64,000 bases of DNA from assembly GCF_030694085.1 (NCBI RefSeq), contig NZ_JAUXZE010000039.1, positions 124,001 to 188,000 of the forward strand, in the 5' to 3' direction. Of this stretch, positions 54,423 through 63,243 are shown piece by piece. Origin of the DNA: Tabrizicola sp. GTDB lineage: Bacteria; Pseudomonadota; Alphaproteobacteria; Rhodobacterales; Rhodobacteraceae. The notes below the pieces were generated by a model. That model saw only the letters and a list, made by a program, of their open reading frames with translations. It ran no database searches and was not told the DNA's origin. Position numbers and translations under genes: made by a program. Each line of letters opens with the position of its first letter. The stretch's first letter is position 1.

Positions 54423-54842
54423 GCCCCGTTGGACACCTCCACCACGCGGGCCGCCCCCTGGAAATGTGACCTGGCAGTTTCGCTGCGCACGCCACGGGCC
54501 GGAAACTCCAGCTCTGTTCGCCGCGGCAAGGCGCGCTCCCCCTGGGCCGTGGCACCACTGCCGGTTGCGTCCTTGCTGGCCGCTGGCAGGCAGTCTAAAA
54601 GCGATACTGTGACCCAAGGGGGCATTGCGTGTTCGTCGGGCGCCTGCCGAAGCCTTCATCGGACGGCATCGGCGACAGTCCTGAAAACCCCGCGGGCCAG
54701 GCCGATCAACCGGCGAAGCATCCGCGCTGCAACATGAAGACGCTTGGCAACTGTCGCTCCCCTCTGGCCAACCTTCCAAACACCTTTCTGGCCCAACCCG
54801 CTGCCCACCCTTCTGGCTCACCTGTTCGGACTGGCACCATTC
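54423..54842. other. 420-bp gap without a recognised gene
   Basis: Short open frames exist on both strands but none has a convincing ribosome site, codon pattern or family. One minus-strand 21-codon frame near 54660-54725 (MLRRLIGLARGVFRTVADAV) is amphipathic and could be a peptide or gene remnant. I see no terminator with a T-tract after the regulator. Confidence 0.5.
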
Positions 54843-55202
54843 ATGATCCGCACCTGGCCCGCCCTCAAAACCTTCGCCCTGTCCCTGGACCTGCCGCAGG
54901 TCACGGTCGACCACCCCTGGGGCAACGAATGTCTGAAGGCCCACGGCAGGATGTGGTGCTGGTGGAGCCCTTACGTCGATGCCGCCGTCTTCAAGGCAGG
55001 CCACGAAGAACGCGAAATGCTGCTGGCCGCCGACCCGGAAACCTTTACCCTCCACCCGCACTACACCGCGCACACCCTGGTGCTGGTCCGCGCGGGCCGG
55101 ATCGACGAAGGCTGGGCCCGGGCCCGCCTGATCCAGCAATGGCGCGACGCCGCACCGAAGCGCTGGCTGAAAGCCTGGGACGCTGCCAACCCTCCCGCCT
55201 GA
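54843..55202 (+). CDS. MmcQ/YjbR family protein, 119 aa
   Basis: A small alpha/beta protein of the MmcQ/YjbR (CyaY-like double-wing DNA-binding) family. Marks are VDHPWGNECLKAHGRMWCWW near residue 21, a central strand, FTLHPHYTAHTLVLVRAG and the C-terminal helix RWLKAWDAA. The family often has ~118 aa, which fits the ATG at 54843. The longer frame from 54744 would add a Pro/Phe-rich leader. The function is not established. It stands alone and is followed by a palindromic repeat. Confidence 0.85.
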   Translation: MIRTWPALKTFALSLDLPQVTVDHPWGNECLKAHGRMWCWWSPYVDAAVFKAGHEEREMLLAADPETFTLHPHYTAHTLVLVRAGRIDEGWARARLIQQWRDAAPKRWLKAWDAANPPA

Positions 55203-55225
55203 CCCAAGCCCTTTCACCTGTTCTC

Positions 55226-55261
55226 AAATATCCCGGGGAGCTCGAGGGGCAGCGCCCCTCG
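55226..55261. repeat. AAATATCCCGGG-type repeat with GC hairpin, copy 2
   Basis: AAATATCCCGGGG (55226-55238) is followed by CGAGGGGC-AGC-GCCCCTCG (55243-55261). The lead and GCAGCGC core equal copy 1 (23364), while the outer stem bases differ with pairing kept. It lies between convergent mmcQ and DUF1203 genes. Confidence 0.8.
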
Positions 55262-55350
55262 TCAGCCTTGGTCTTGCGCCCCTCGCGCAAGGCCGAGAGA
55301 ACAGACGTGCGGCGACCAGCCGCTCCATTCGAAACCCGCACCGCACCGTC

Positions 55351-55806
55351 CTAGCGATCGATCCGACATTGATAGCAATTGTTCCGCGCGGACCGCACAT
55401 GCAGGTAAGCCACCTTCGGGTCCGCGAAAAGCTCCCTCGCCCGCGCCGCAATCGCCCCGGTCGCGACCACTCCTCCCGTGCCATAGACGATCCGGTCGTC
55501 CGCGCCATAGCCCCGGACGATGTAGTCCGACGAGGCCAGCATCTGCGGAACAGCCTCACCTCCGCCCGCGTCGCAGGCGTCAGCGCACAGGAAGATCGGC
55601 CCCACCTCGGCATAGGGCTGCGGCGCCGGGAAGGGCCGGTGCGCCAGCACCAGCATCCCCACGCCTGCGGGGATCAGCCCAAGGCAATGTCGGCAGGGAT
55701 TGCCGGCCCCGTCCGAAAGCTTGCGCTCCGGCACCTGCCCGTTCGCATCAACGCCCCCGGCCTGGTAGGCCCGGACAACCTTGGTCGGTATCGCCACAAA
55801 TCGCAT
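55351..55806 (-). CDS. DUF1203 protein, 151 aa
   Basis: A soluble protein of the DUF1203 family. It opens MRFVAIPTKVVRAYQAGGVD and shows NGQVPERKLSDGAGNPCRHC, GMLVLAHRPFPAPQPYAEVG and PIFLCADACDAGG, the conserved blocks. It ends with a Cys-containing RNNCYQCRIDR. Conserved Cys and His residues could bind metal, but no function is known. The ATG at 55806 gives the normal length, and the longer frame upstream is not family-like. It is followed upstream on the same strand by the HIT gene. Confidence 0.87.
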   Translation of the reverse strand: MRFVAIPTKVVRAYQAGGVDANGQVPERKLSDGAGNPCRHCLGLIPAGVGMLVLAHRPFPAPQPYAEVGPIFLCADACDAGGGEAVPQMLASSDYIVRGYGADDRIVYGTGGVVATGAIAARARELFADPKVAYLHVRSARNNCYQCRIDR

Positions 55807-55873
55807 GTCATCCTCCGTCTCTAGCCGGAAGATGCCCGCCCCACGAAACCCAGGCGACCCGATCCTTGCGGGT

Positions 55874-56245
55874 TCACTCCCGCTCCAGCATCCTGCCCAG
55901 CACCCGGCCACCCAGAATGTGCAGGTGATAATGCGGCACCTCCTGCATCCCGTGCGCGCCGGCGTTGGTGATCGCGCGGAACCCCTCGTCGCCGGTCAGT
56001 CCCAGGATCGCGCAGACCTTGGCGACAGTGCGGTGAAAATCGACCAGCTCGTCGGCCGAGGCCTCGGCTGCGAAATGGTCAAGGCTGACGTAAGCCCCTT
56101 TCGGGATCGCCAGCACATGCACCGGCGCCTGGGGATGGATGTCGTGGAACACCAGCGTGTGCGGCGTCTCCATCACCGTCTTGTTCGGAATCTCGCCGCG
56201 CAGGATCCGGGCGAAGATATTGGTGGGGTCGTAGCTCCAGCTCAT
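55874..56245 (-). CDS. HIT family (histidine triad) nucleotide hydrolase, 123 aa
   Basis: A small HIT protein of the HinT type that hydrolyses nucleoside phosphoramidates or related nucleotides. FARILRGEIPNKTVMET and VLAIPKGAYVSLDHF mark the fold. The active-site triad is PHYHLHILGG near residue 105, complete. An ATG at 56245 is used. A TTG nine bases upstream overlaps the glycosyltransferase stop and is possible. The gene is five bases downstream of the glycosyltransferase gene and may be co-transcribed with it. Confidence 0.92.
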   Translation of the reverse strand: MSWSYDPTNIFARILRGEIPNKTVMETPHTLVFHDIHPQAPVHVLAIPKGAYVSLDHFAAEASADELVDFHRTVAKVCAILGLTGDEGFRAITNAGAHGMQEVPHYHLHILGGRVLGRMLERE

Positions 56246-56250
56246 GTCAC

Positions 56251-57828
56251 TCAATCCACGAATAGGTATTCGGTTGCAGCAATTTCCCGCGCCTGATCGA
56301 CCGGGATGTCCAGAAATGCAGCCAACGCCTGCGTGTTCTCGTCGACGGTGCCGCCCTGCACCATGCGGTAATGCCCCGAAAGGTCCAGATCGCGCAGCCG
56401 GTCGCTTTCGAACTTCACATCATAGCGGATCGTCGGCAGCAAGAGCCCCATTGCCGTCTCCGGCGTGTTCGGCCCCGCCAGCCCCACCCGCCGCGCATGG
56501 CCCAGCAGGTAATCGTCCGAGAACGTACATTCAACTTCCAGAAGCCGCATCTGCGACCGGTCCTGACGAAAATCCTGGATCAGTTCTGTGCTGCCCGTAT
56601 CAATGCAAAGGACAAGCCGGTCAGTGTCCCAGTGTTCGAACAGCATCCGCACCAGCGCCCGGCGGTGCCGCATCCGCTTTTCTATCGATCGTTCGATCCC
56701 GCCAAGGTCGGGAAGCGGCGTCGCTTGCTCGTTGAAGAGATAGTCGACCGCCGGCAGGCCGGTCTGCCCGCGCACCCGTTCGACCAGCCGCTTGGCCACA
56801 TGCCATTTCTTGCAGGCCACGACCAGAAGCGTCCGGCTGCGGCCGATGCTGCCCTCGGCTTCCCAGAACCGCTGGGCGAAACGCCGCCCTTCCCGCCCGC
56901 GCCGAGTGAGATAGGCGAACTGCCGTCTCCCGTCGTCCGAGATGGCGAACGCCCGCCCCGTCTCGGCATAAAGCGCGCCCAGACGCTCTTTCAGCTGCCT
57001 TGCATCGGGACTGATCTTGCGCGCGAAAAGGAAGCCCTGGGCCAGCAGCATGTCATGGTGGTCATCGTAGAACGTCACCGGCATCCCGTAGTCGGTGAAC
57101 ATCAGGAACGTCAGCGTGCGCGACCGGATCTCGGGTTCGGGCACGAGGTGGGCGACAAGGGTCTGGAAAAACGTCTCGTCCGGGATCCAGGTGGTCGCGA
57201 AGAACCGCCGCACGTCCGGGCGCCGGTCCACGAAGTCCAGCACCGCCTCGACGGTGCGGCGGCGCAGGCACCACCACTGGCTGCCGATGCGGATCTTCAG
57301 ATCCTCGGGCACCTTGCGCGCAAGGCCCAGCTTCTTCTGCACCTCGATCGACCGATAGAACAGCCACTTGCGCTGCCGTTCGTTGAACCAGTGCCGGTAG
57401 ATCAGCCGTTCTTCCTGGATGCCGGTCTTGATCCAGCCCGAACCGTAGAAGTCGAAGCTTTCGATATGGTCGGCCTCGTCGCGTTCAAGCGCCGCGTGAA
57501 TGTACTCCGCCGTCTTGATCGGCATGCAGTCGCCCGAGAGCATGTAGAAATGCGTCGCTCCGGGAAAGGCCTCGACTGCCGCCCGCAGGGCCTGCAGCGT
57601 CGCCGCGACCAGGCTCCACTCTCCCCAGCCACATTTGACGCGACGGCGCGCGAAGGTGACCAGCGGGTTGCCGGCCAGTGCCGACCGGATACGGGCGAAA
57701 TCCGCCGTCGTCGACCGCGCATCGAAATGGATCGACACACAATCCCCGGCGGCAGTCAGCCGCAATGTCTGCGCGATGACCCCCTCGGGGTCCTTGTGAC
57801 AGAGCAGGATGAAGGCGATTTGCGTCAT
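56251..57828 (-). CDS. GT14-like (beta-1,6-N-acetylglucosaminyl/xylosyl-transferase type) glycosyltransferase with a C-terminal DUF5928-like region, 525 aa
   Basis: The N-terminal ~270 residues match the core-2/I-branching (GT14) fold: MTQIAFILLCHKDPEGVIAQ, VKCGWGEWSLVAATLQALRA, ATHFYMLSGDCMPIKTAEYI and IGSQWWCLRRRTVEAVLDFV. The C-terminal half is a region seen in Rhodobacteraceae homologues (DUF5928-like) and may be a separate transferase or kinase-like fold, with WHVAKRLVERVRGQTGLPAV. No membrane helix is present. The gene is divergent from a sulfotransferase gene, so both probably build a sulfated surface glycan. The start ATG at 57828 begins the first strand. Confidence 0.82.
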   Translation of the reverse strand: MTQIAFILLCHKDPEGVIAQTLRLTAAGDCVSIHFDARSTTADFARIRSALAGNPLVTFARRRVKCGWGEWSLVAATLQALRAAVEAFPGATHFYMLSGDCMPIKTAEYIHAALERDEADHIESFDFYGSGWIKTGIQEERLIYRHWFNERQRKWLFYRSIEVQKKLGLARKVPEDLKIRIGSQWWCLRRRTVEAVLDFVDRRPDVRRFFATTWIPDETFFQTLVAHLVPEPEIRSRTLTFLMFTDYGMPVTFYDDHHDMLLAQGFLFARKISPDARQLKERLGALYAETGRAFAISDDGRRQFAYLTRRGREGRRFAQRFWEAEGSIGRSRTLLVVACKKWHVAKRLVERVRGQTGLPAVDYLFNEQATPLPDLGGIERSIEKRMRHRRALVRMLFEHWDTDRLVLCIDTGSTELIQDFRQDRSQMRLLEVECTFSDDYLLGHARRVGLAGPNTPETAMGLLLPTIRYDVKFESDRLRDLDLSGHYRMVQGGTVDENTQALAAFLDIPVDQAREIAATEYLFVD

Positions 57829-57975
57829 TTCGGCTGGGTCATGCAATCGCTTGGGGACACCCCCTCCCTAAACCGGCCCATCGTTCCTTGAAAAGCCCGA
57901 ATATGTCTGCTTGATTGCCGCAATCAAAGTTTACACCTGAGTCAATGGTTTCTGGCCAGAGGGGGGCATTTCAGA

Positions 57976-58794
57976 ATGGGTTTTCCCGGAACCTGGATGA
58001 CGGAAAGCGAAAGCGTCGTCTACCGGGTCGTGCCGAAATGCGCCTGCTCGACCATCGGGCAGATCATGTACTATTCCGACCACGGCCAATTCTTCGATGG
58101 CGACATCCATGACGCGACCACGGGCCTGCACAAATGGGCGCTTGATGCCAGCCAGCCGGTGATCGAACGCACCGTCCGCGCGCGGCAGGTCTACGCCTTT
58201 ACCTGTGTCCGCAATCCCTACACGCGCATCCTGTCGTCGTTCTTCGACAAGATCTGCGGCATCCAGCGCAACGGCAAACGCTACCGGGGCAACCTGGTGC
58301 CGCTTCTGGTGCAGAAATACGGGGTCGAGGTCGGCGGCGACGACGGCAAGCAGGAGTTCGACCAGATCGCCAGCTTCCGCCGGTTTCTTCTGTTCGCCCG
58401 CGACACCATCCGCTGGAAAAAGCCGATGGAGCCGGACATCCACTGGTCGGCCATGGCTGGGCATGTCTCGACCTTCATCGTCAACGGCGGGCGCTACAAC
58501 CACATCTTCTTCACCGAGGATTTCAATCCCGGCATGCAGGTGGTGCTGGACCATATCCAGACGAAACACGCCATCGACTTGGGCAAGATCCCCCGCTTCA
58601 ACGAAAGCGAAGGCCACGGGCCAAAGCGTGCGCATCCGGTCGAAGCCTATTTCGACGACCTGTCGATGCACCTGATGTGGGAAATCTACAAACGCGATTT
58701 CCAGCTTTTCCGCTATGATTTCGACAATCCGGGGAACAAGCTGCCGAAGGGCCCGGTGGACCTGGACGAGGTTCACGCCAAGCTGGGGGACTAG
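57976..58794 (+). CDS. Sulfotransferase family 2 (carbohydrate type), 272 aa
   Basis: A PAPS-dependent sulfotransferase. The 5'-phosphosulfate loop is VPKCACSTIGQIMYY (residues 19-33), and the 3'-phosphate motif is FTCVRNPYTRILSSFFDKIC near 75-94. Both are typical of the sulfotransferase-2 family that sulfates sugars. No signal or membrane helix is seen, so it is cytoplasmic. It lies 147 bp from the divergent glycosyltransferase gene. The GFA gene follows four bases after its stop. Confidence 0.87.
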   Translation: MGFPGTWMTESESVVYRVVPKCACSTIGQIMYYSDHGQFFDGDIHDATTGLHKWALDASQPVIERTVRARQVYAFTCVRNPYTRILSSFFDKICGIQRNGKRYRGNLVPLLVQKYGVEVGGDDGKQEFDQIASFRRFLLFARDTIRWKKPMEPDIHWSAMAGHVSTFIVNGGRYNHIFFTEDFNPGMQVVLDHIQTKHAIDLGKIPRFNESEGHGPKRAHPVEAYFDDLSMHLMWEIYKRDFQLFRYDFDNPGNKLPKGPVDLDEVHAKLGD

Positions 58795-58798
58795 GCCG

Positions 58799-59191
58799 AT
58801 GGACAGCGTGACGGGTGGTTGCCTGTGCGGGGCGCTTCGCTTCACCGCCACCGGCCAGCCCTACCGCATCGGCATCTGTCATTGCATGGACTGCCGCAAG
58901 AACCACGGCGCCCTGTTCCACGCCTCGGCGATTTACCCGGACACTGCGGTGACCATCACCGGCAAGGTGCGCAGCTACCGCGACCGCAGTTTCTGCCCGA
59001 CCTGCGGCTCGCCGGTCTTTGCCCATATCGACGACGAGATCGGCATCAACCTCGGGTGCCTGGACGACCCTTCGGTCTTCCGCCCGACTTACGAACTCTG
59101 GACCATCCGGCGCGAGGACTGGCTGCCCGACTTCCCCTGGATGCGGCACTACTTGAAGGACCGCGAGAGCGAAGGCCGGACCGAAGGTTAA
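58799..59191 (+). CDS. GFA family zinc protein (glutathione-dependent formaldehyde-activating type), 130 aa
   Basis: A small beta-fold zinc protein. The Cys pattern GGCLCGALRF, then CHCMDCRKNHGALF, then FCPTCGSPVF is the CENP-V/GFA signature that binds two zincs. Family members were named after Gfa, but many do not act on formaldehyde and the substrate is unknown. The ATG at 58799 follows the sulfotransferase stop by four bases, so the pair is co-transcribed. The upstream extension of the frame is antisense noise. A double-palindrome repeat begins two bases after the stop. Confidence 0.88.
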   Translation: MDSVTGGCLCGALRFTATGQPYRIGICHCMDCRKNHGALFHASAIYPDTAVTITGKVRSYRDRSFCPTCGSPVFAHIDDEIGINLGCLDDPSVFRPTYELWTIRREDWLPDFPWMRHYLKDRESEGRTEG

Positions 59192-59193
59192 CG

Positions 59194-59239
59194 CAAATTC
59201 CTTCGAAGGAATTTGCCAAAACTTTTCGAAAAGTTTTGG
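59194..59239. repeat. Double-palindrome intergenic repeat, copy 4 (best conserved)
   Basis: Stem 1 at 59194-59215 is the perfect palindrome CAAATTCCTTC plus GAAGGAATTTG, identical to stem 1 of copy 1. Stem 2 at 59216-59239 is perfect over 24 bp, CCAAAACTTTTC plus GAAAAGTTTTGG. It fills the gap between the convergent GFA and puuD genes. Confidence 0.9.
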
Positions 59240-59243
59240 CCCC

Positions 59244-60476
59244 TCACACCGGGTCCTGCGTCCCCGCCCTGCGGAACCACTCGACGATCGCCGCCCGCTC
59301 CTCTGGCTCCATGTAGCTCAGGTTGCCCGGCGGCATCGCATGGGTCACGCCCGCCTGCAGGTAGATCCGCCGCGCCTCATACGCGATCTGGGCCGGCGTC
59401 TCCAGCACCACCCCCTTCGGCGGCCAGTGCAGACCCTCCCACCCCGGCTCGGCCGCATGGCACATCGAGCAACGGCCCTGCACGATTCCCACAACATCCT
59501 CGAACCCCGGCGAGGAGGCATAGACCAGCGCCGCCCCCTGCAGCTTGGCCTCGCCCTCCACCACCCGCATCGGCGCGGTGGACAGCCAGGCGATGATCAG
59601 GAACAGGAGCACAGTGACAAACCAGGTCCAGTGCGGATTGCCTTTGCGTGCGTGCTTGGTGTTGAACCAGTGCCGGATCGTCACCCCCATCAGGAAGACA
59701 AGGGACGCGATCACCCAGTTCCACTCGGTTGCGAAGATCAGCGGGTAATGGTTCGACAGCATCAGGAACACGACCGGCAGCGTCAGATAGTTGTTGTGCG
59801 TGCTGCGCTGCTTGGCGATCTTGCCATACTTCGGGTCCGGCTTCCGGCCGGCCTTCAGGTCGGCCACCACCACCCGCTGGTTCGGCATGATGATGAAGAA
59901 CACGTTCCCCGACATGATGCTGGCGGTGAACGCCCCCAGATGCAGCATCGCCGCCCGACCACTGAAGACCTGGGTATAGAACCAGCTCATCCCGACCAGC
60001 ACCACGAACAGCGCCACCATCAGCACGTTCTGGTCGGCATTCACAAAGACCTTGCACAGCGTGTTGTAGGCAACCCAGCCGAAGGCCAGCGAAGCCAACG
60101 AAATCGCCACCGCCTGCCAAACCGAAAGCTCCAGCACCGTCGGGTCGATGAGGTAAAGCTCGGCCCCAAGGTAGTAGACCAGCACCAGCATCGCAAACCC
60201 GCTCAGCCAGGTCGCGTAGCTTTCCCATTTGAACCAGACCAGGTGGTCCGGCATCGAGGCCGGGGCCACGAGGTACTTCTGGATGTGGTAGAACCCCCCA
60301 CCGTGGACCTGCCATTCCTCGCCATCGGCTCCGCTGGCAAGGTTGCGGTCCCGGTGCAACCCAAGGTCCAGCGCGATGAAGTAGAAGCTCGACCCGATCC
60401 AGGCGATGGCCGTGATCACATGCAGCCAGCGCGCCGCAATCTCCACCCACTCCCACAAGACGACCCAGTCATACAT
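59244..60476 (-). CDS. puuD: Membrane urate hydroxylase PuuD with cytochrome c domain
   Basis: A 410-aa protein that oxidises urate to 5-hydroxyisourate and passes electrons to the respiratory chain. About eight membrane helices fill residues 10-310, opening with LWEWVEIAARWLHVITAIAW, and GGGFYHIQKYLVAPASMPDH follows. The C-terminal cytochrome c has the haem motif CSMCH (Cys336, Cys339, His340) and a distal Met in AMPPGNLSYM. The ATG at 60476 starts the usual MYDWVVLWEW. hiuH and puuE further on provide the next steps. A LysR gene is divergent from it. Confidence 0.95.
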   Translation of the reverse strand: MYDWVVLWEWVEIAARWLHVITAIAWIGSSFYFIALDLGLHRDRNLASGADGEEWQVHGGGFYHIQKYLVAPASMPDHLVWFKWESYATWLSGFAMLVLVYYLGAELYLIDPTVLELSVWQAVAISLASLAFGWVAYNTLCKVFVNADQNVLMVALFVVLVGMSWFYTQVFSGRAAMLHLGAFTASIMSGNVFFIIMPNQRVVVADLKAGRKPDPKYGKIAKQRSTHNNYLTLPVVFLMLSNHYPLIFATEWNWVIASLVFLMGVTIRHWFNTKHARKGNPHWTWFVTVLLFLIIAWLSTAPMRVVEGEAKLQGAALVYASSPGFEDVVGIVQGRCSMCHAAEPGWEGLHWPPKGVVLETPAQIAYEARRIYLQAGVTHAMPPGNLSYMEPEERAAIVEWFRRAGTQDPV

Positions 60477-60604
60477 CGCAGTCTCGCCTCCGCTCGGGCA
60501 TCGCGCCCTCCGTCTGTGCCGAAACGCTATCCTGCGCGGCACCTTTCTGTTAATCCATAGAAAGCCCGCATCACTTTCAACCCCTGCCGAACAATGGCCC
60601 GCAT

Positions 60605-61522
60605 TTGTCCTATGTGAACAACATCCGCATGTTCGTCCGCGTCTACGAATTGGGCAGCATGTCCGCCGCTGCCCGCGACCAGCGCACCTCGCCCGCCGTT
60701 TCCTCGGCCCGGATTTCCGAGCTTGAGAAACACCTCGGCGTCCGCCTCTTCAGCCGCACCACCCGCAGCCTGCAACCGACCGAAAACGGCCGCATCTTCT
60801 ATGACGGCGCCCGCCGGGTGCTGGAGGCGATCGACGACGCCGAAGCCGCCGTGATGGATGTCACGCAAAACCCGCGTGGCACGATCTTCGTGGCCGCCCC
60901 GCTGGGCATCGGTCGCAGGCTGATCGCGCCCCGCGTCCCGGCCTTCAAGGACCAGTATCCCCAGATCGACGTCCGCCTGCGGCTGTCTGACCGGGGGATC
61001 GACGTGGTCGCCGAAGGCATCGACGTGGCCTTCCACCTGGGGCTCTTGGAGGACTCCACCCTCAAGGTCCGCACCATCGCCGACTGCCCGCGCCTCCTTT
61101 GTGCCGCCCCCGCCTATATCGACCGCAGGGGCATGCCCGAAGACGGTGAGGCGCTTGTCCGCGACCGGCACGATTGCCTGAACCTGCGCTTTCCGGGTGC
61201 CAAGGAATTCCAGTGGACCTTGCAAACTCCCGATGGCCCCCGCCGGTTCGAGATCACCGGGCCGTTTGAATCCGATGACGGTGACGTGCTGACCGGCTGG
61301 GCCCTGGACGGGCGCGGGATCGTGCTGAAACCGCTGTTCGAGGTCGCCGACCATCTGCGCGAAGGCCGCCTGGTCCCCGTCGCTACCGCAACGCCGCCGC
61401 TGTCGATCCAGTTGTCCGCCCTTAGCCAGCATCGCAGGCTCAAGGACCCCAAGGTGCAGCTGTTCACCGACTACATGGCCGCCCAGATCCGCGACGACCT
61501 GCGGCGGGCCACACAAGCGTAG
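60605..61522 (+). CDS. LysR family transcriptional regulator (TTG start), 305 aa
   Basis: The N-terminal winged helix (FVRVYELGSMSAAARDQRTS; SARISELEKHLGVRLFSRTT) and a C-terminal periplasmic-binding-like effector domain (about 90-300) are complete. Translation appears to start at TTG 60605 (MSYVNNIRMFVRVYELGSMS), which matches typical members of this subgroup. The next in-frame ATG would cut the DNA-binding helix. The gene is divergent from puuD across 128 bp, so it may control urate breakdown. That is inferred from position only. Confidence 0.87.
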   Translation: MSYVNNIRMFVRVYELGSMSAAARDQRTSPAVSSARISELEKHLGVRLFSRTTRSLQPTENGRIFYDGARRVLEAIDDAEAAVMDVTQNPRGTIFVAAPLGIGRRLIAPRVPAFKDQYPQIDVRLRLSDRGIDVVAEGIDVAFHLGLLEDSTLKVRTIADCPRLLCAAPAYIDRRGMPEDGEALVRDRHDCLNLRFPGAKEFQWTLQTPDGPRRFEITGPFESDDGDVLTGWALDGRGIVLKPLFEVADHLREGRLVPVATATPPLSIQLSALSQHRRLKDPKVQLFTDYMAAQIRDDLRRATQA

Positions 61523-61583
61523 GGTGGGCGCATCGCCCATCTTACCCCTGCGCCAGACCCGTAGGGTGGGCGATCCGCCCACC
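61520..61583. repeat. GTAGGGTGGGC-type repeats, two copies in tandem
   Basis: GTAGGGTGGGCG occurs at 61519-61530, overlapping the LysR stop codon, and again at 61561-61572. The second forms GGTGGGCG-ATC-CGCCCACC (61565-61583). They match the unit at 35316. Confidence 0.65.
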
Positions 61584-61596
61584 GCCCGCAAAAGAA

Positions 61597-61622
61597 AAGG
61601 GCGGGACCGCAGCCCCGCCCTT
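61597..61622 (-). terminator. Intrinsic terminator of the DUF2125 gene
   Basis: Arms AAGGGCGGG (61597-61605) and CCCGCCCTT (61614-61622) with an 8-nt loop. On the minus strand the stem runs into CCCTTTTCTTTT, 22 bp after the DUF2125 stop. Confidence 0.8.
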
Positions 61623-61643
61623 CCCGATCCGAAACCGCAAGCC

Positions 61644-63140
61644 TTACATTGGCAGCGGCTGACCATTCACCAGGATCTGCATCCCTTCCTTGGCCTCGAT
61701 CTTCGAGGTCAGCGTGTCGTCACCCGCAGGCACCATGAACATGCCCATCATCATCCGCGCACCCATTGCGTCGTCCTCGCTCATCAGGCCGGTGGCGATC
61801 AGCCCGTCGATCAGCGCGTTGGCGCCGGTCACGGTCACGTTCGCCTCGCCCAGCGGCATCGGGATGCCCATCGAGTTGTCGAAGGTGAAGGCCCCGGTCG
61901 CCGCCAGCGCCGCCCCTGCGACCTTGACGCCAAGTTCGGTGATGTTCAGGCTTTCCGGCGTCGGCGTATAGGGAACCCCGGACTCTTCTGCCGCGATCAG
62001 CGCCGGCAGGTCCATCGTCGTCTTGCCCGAGATGTCGACGGCGATCTGCGCCGCATCCCGCGGCAGGGCTGCGTTCGGGTCGAACATCGCCCAGGCTTCC
62101 TCGTTCAGGCTGAAGTCTGCAAGCTTCAGCACGAACGAATAATCGCCTGCGGCTGACGTGGCGACCACGGGCGTCGTCAGGTCGAACTGTATCGGCCCCG
62201 AAGTCACCTGGACCGGCACCGGCATCAGCCCCGGCCCGGACGAGATATCCAGGCCCGACGCCACCGACTTGACCGAGAAGACATCCTTGTTGAAGACAAC
62301 CGATCCCTCGCCGCCGCCTGCCTTCATCACCAGGTCCATCGGCATGAAGGCGCTTTCCTGCGTCATCGTGCCGGTGGATTCGCCCTGCTTGGTCGACAGG
62401 GTGAAGGACAGGCCCTCGTTCAGTGCGGTGCCAAAGTCAGCCGGTGCGGACATGGCGGCCAGCTCTATGCTGGACGGCAGCGCAAAGGCCATCGACATCT
62501 CGATGCCCGCGGTCTCGCTGGTCGAGGTCTGCTTCATCTCCATCCCGGGGTCATCCAGGCTGGTGTTGTAGGCCAGCACGTCCGCCGCGATGTCCAGCCC
62601 GAAGGTCCGGTTGGTGCCGGGCGTGTCGGAATAGGTTCCCGACAGGTTGGTGAAGCCCACGGTCCCCGCCGAAGTCACGGTCGGCGCTTCGGACCCGTCG
62701 AAGGACATGCCCGGATAGCTGGTGTCATAGACGACATCCAGCTTGGCCGCTTCATAGTCGTAGGCCAGCCCGCCATCCGCCTCGCGCGCGGTCAGGATCA
62801 GCCCGTCATGCGTCACGCTCACCTCACCCTCGGTCTCGCCCGCCATCGCCACGCCGATATCGGCGCCCGGCTCGATCGTGACCGACCCGTCGTCTTCCTC
62901 GGTCAACGTCATGTCCGAAATCGTCAGGCCCGCCATCCCTTCGGGCGCAATCGACACGCCGTTCAGCGTCAGCACACCGTCCGAGCTGTTCTCGGTCGCC
63001 GCCGAGACGATAAGCCCGACCTGCGCGCCTGCATCCTTCCACGACTGCCAGACCTGGTCCGCAGTCAGCGCTGCGTGGGCAGTCCCGCTCATCAAAAGTG
63101 CAAGGGTCGGGGCGGCCAGAAACGAATTCATCCGAAACAT
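61644..63140 (-). CDS. DUF2125 exported protein, 498 aa
   Basis: A signal peptide (MFRMNSFLAAPTLALLMSGT, cleavage after AHA near residue 23) precedes a long, mostly beta protein of DUF2125 type. It is rich in Asp, Gly, Thr and Met, with repeated short strands (GLTISDMTLTEEDDGSVTIE; GLDISSGPGLMPVPVQVTSG). It ends in a Met-rich segment (ARMMMGMFMVPAGDD). It is likely to be periplasmic. The function of the family is not known. A terminator follows. The start may be the ATG at 63140 or 63131; either keeps the signal peptide. Confidence 0.82.
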   Translation of the reverse strand: MFRMNSFLAAPTLALLMSGTAHAALTADQVWQSWKDAGAQVGLIVSAATENSSDGVLTLNGVSIAPEGMAGLTISDMTLTEEDDGSVTIEPGADIGVAMAGETEGEVSVTHDGLILTAREADGGLAYDYEAAKLDVVYDTSYPGMSFDGSEAPTVTSAGTVGFTNLSGTYSDTPGTNRTFGLDIAADVLAYNTSLDDPGMEMKQTSTSETAGIEMSMAFALPSSIELAAMSAPADFGTALNEGLSFTLSTKQGESTGTMTQESAFMPMDLVMKAGGGEGSVVFNKDVFSVKSVASGLDISSGPGLMPVPVQVTSGPIQFDLTTPVVATSAAGDYSFVLKLADFSLNEEAWAMFDPNAALPRDAAQIAVDISGKTTMDLPALIAAEESGVPYTPTPESLNITELGVKVAGAALAATGAFTFDNSMGIPMPLGEANVTVTGANALIDGLIATGLMSEDDAMGARMMMGMFMVPAGDDTLTSKIEAKEGMQILVNGQPLPM

Positions 63141-63243
63141 GCGGTTCTCCTTGAAGCCAAAAAATTACCCGGCCACATAAGACCTGTCGCAGCGGTTGCG
63201 CAAGTGACGCTTTCACGACCTTTTCGGGGCACAAGCTTGCGGC

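Noticed and set aside
54423..54842. Short open frames on both strands after the regulator
   Set aside because: They overlap each other, lack ribosome sites and match no family I know, so they are recorded only as a gap.
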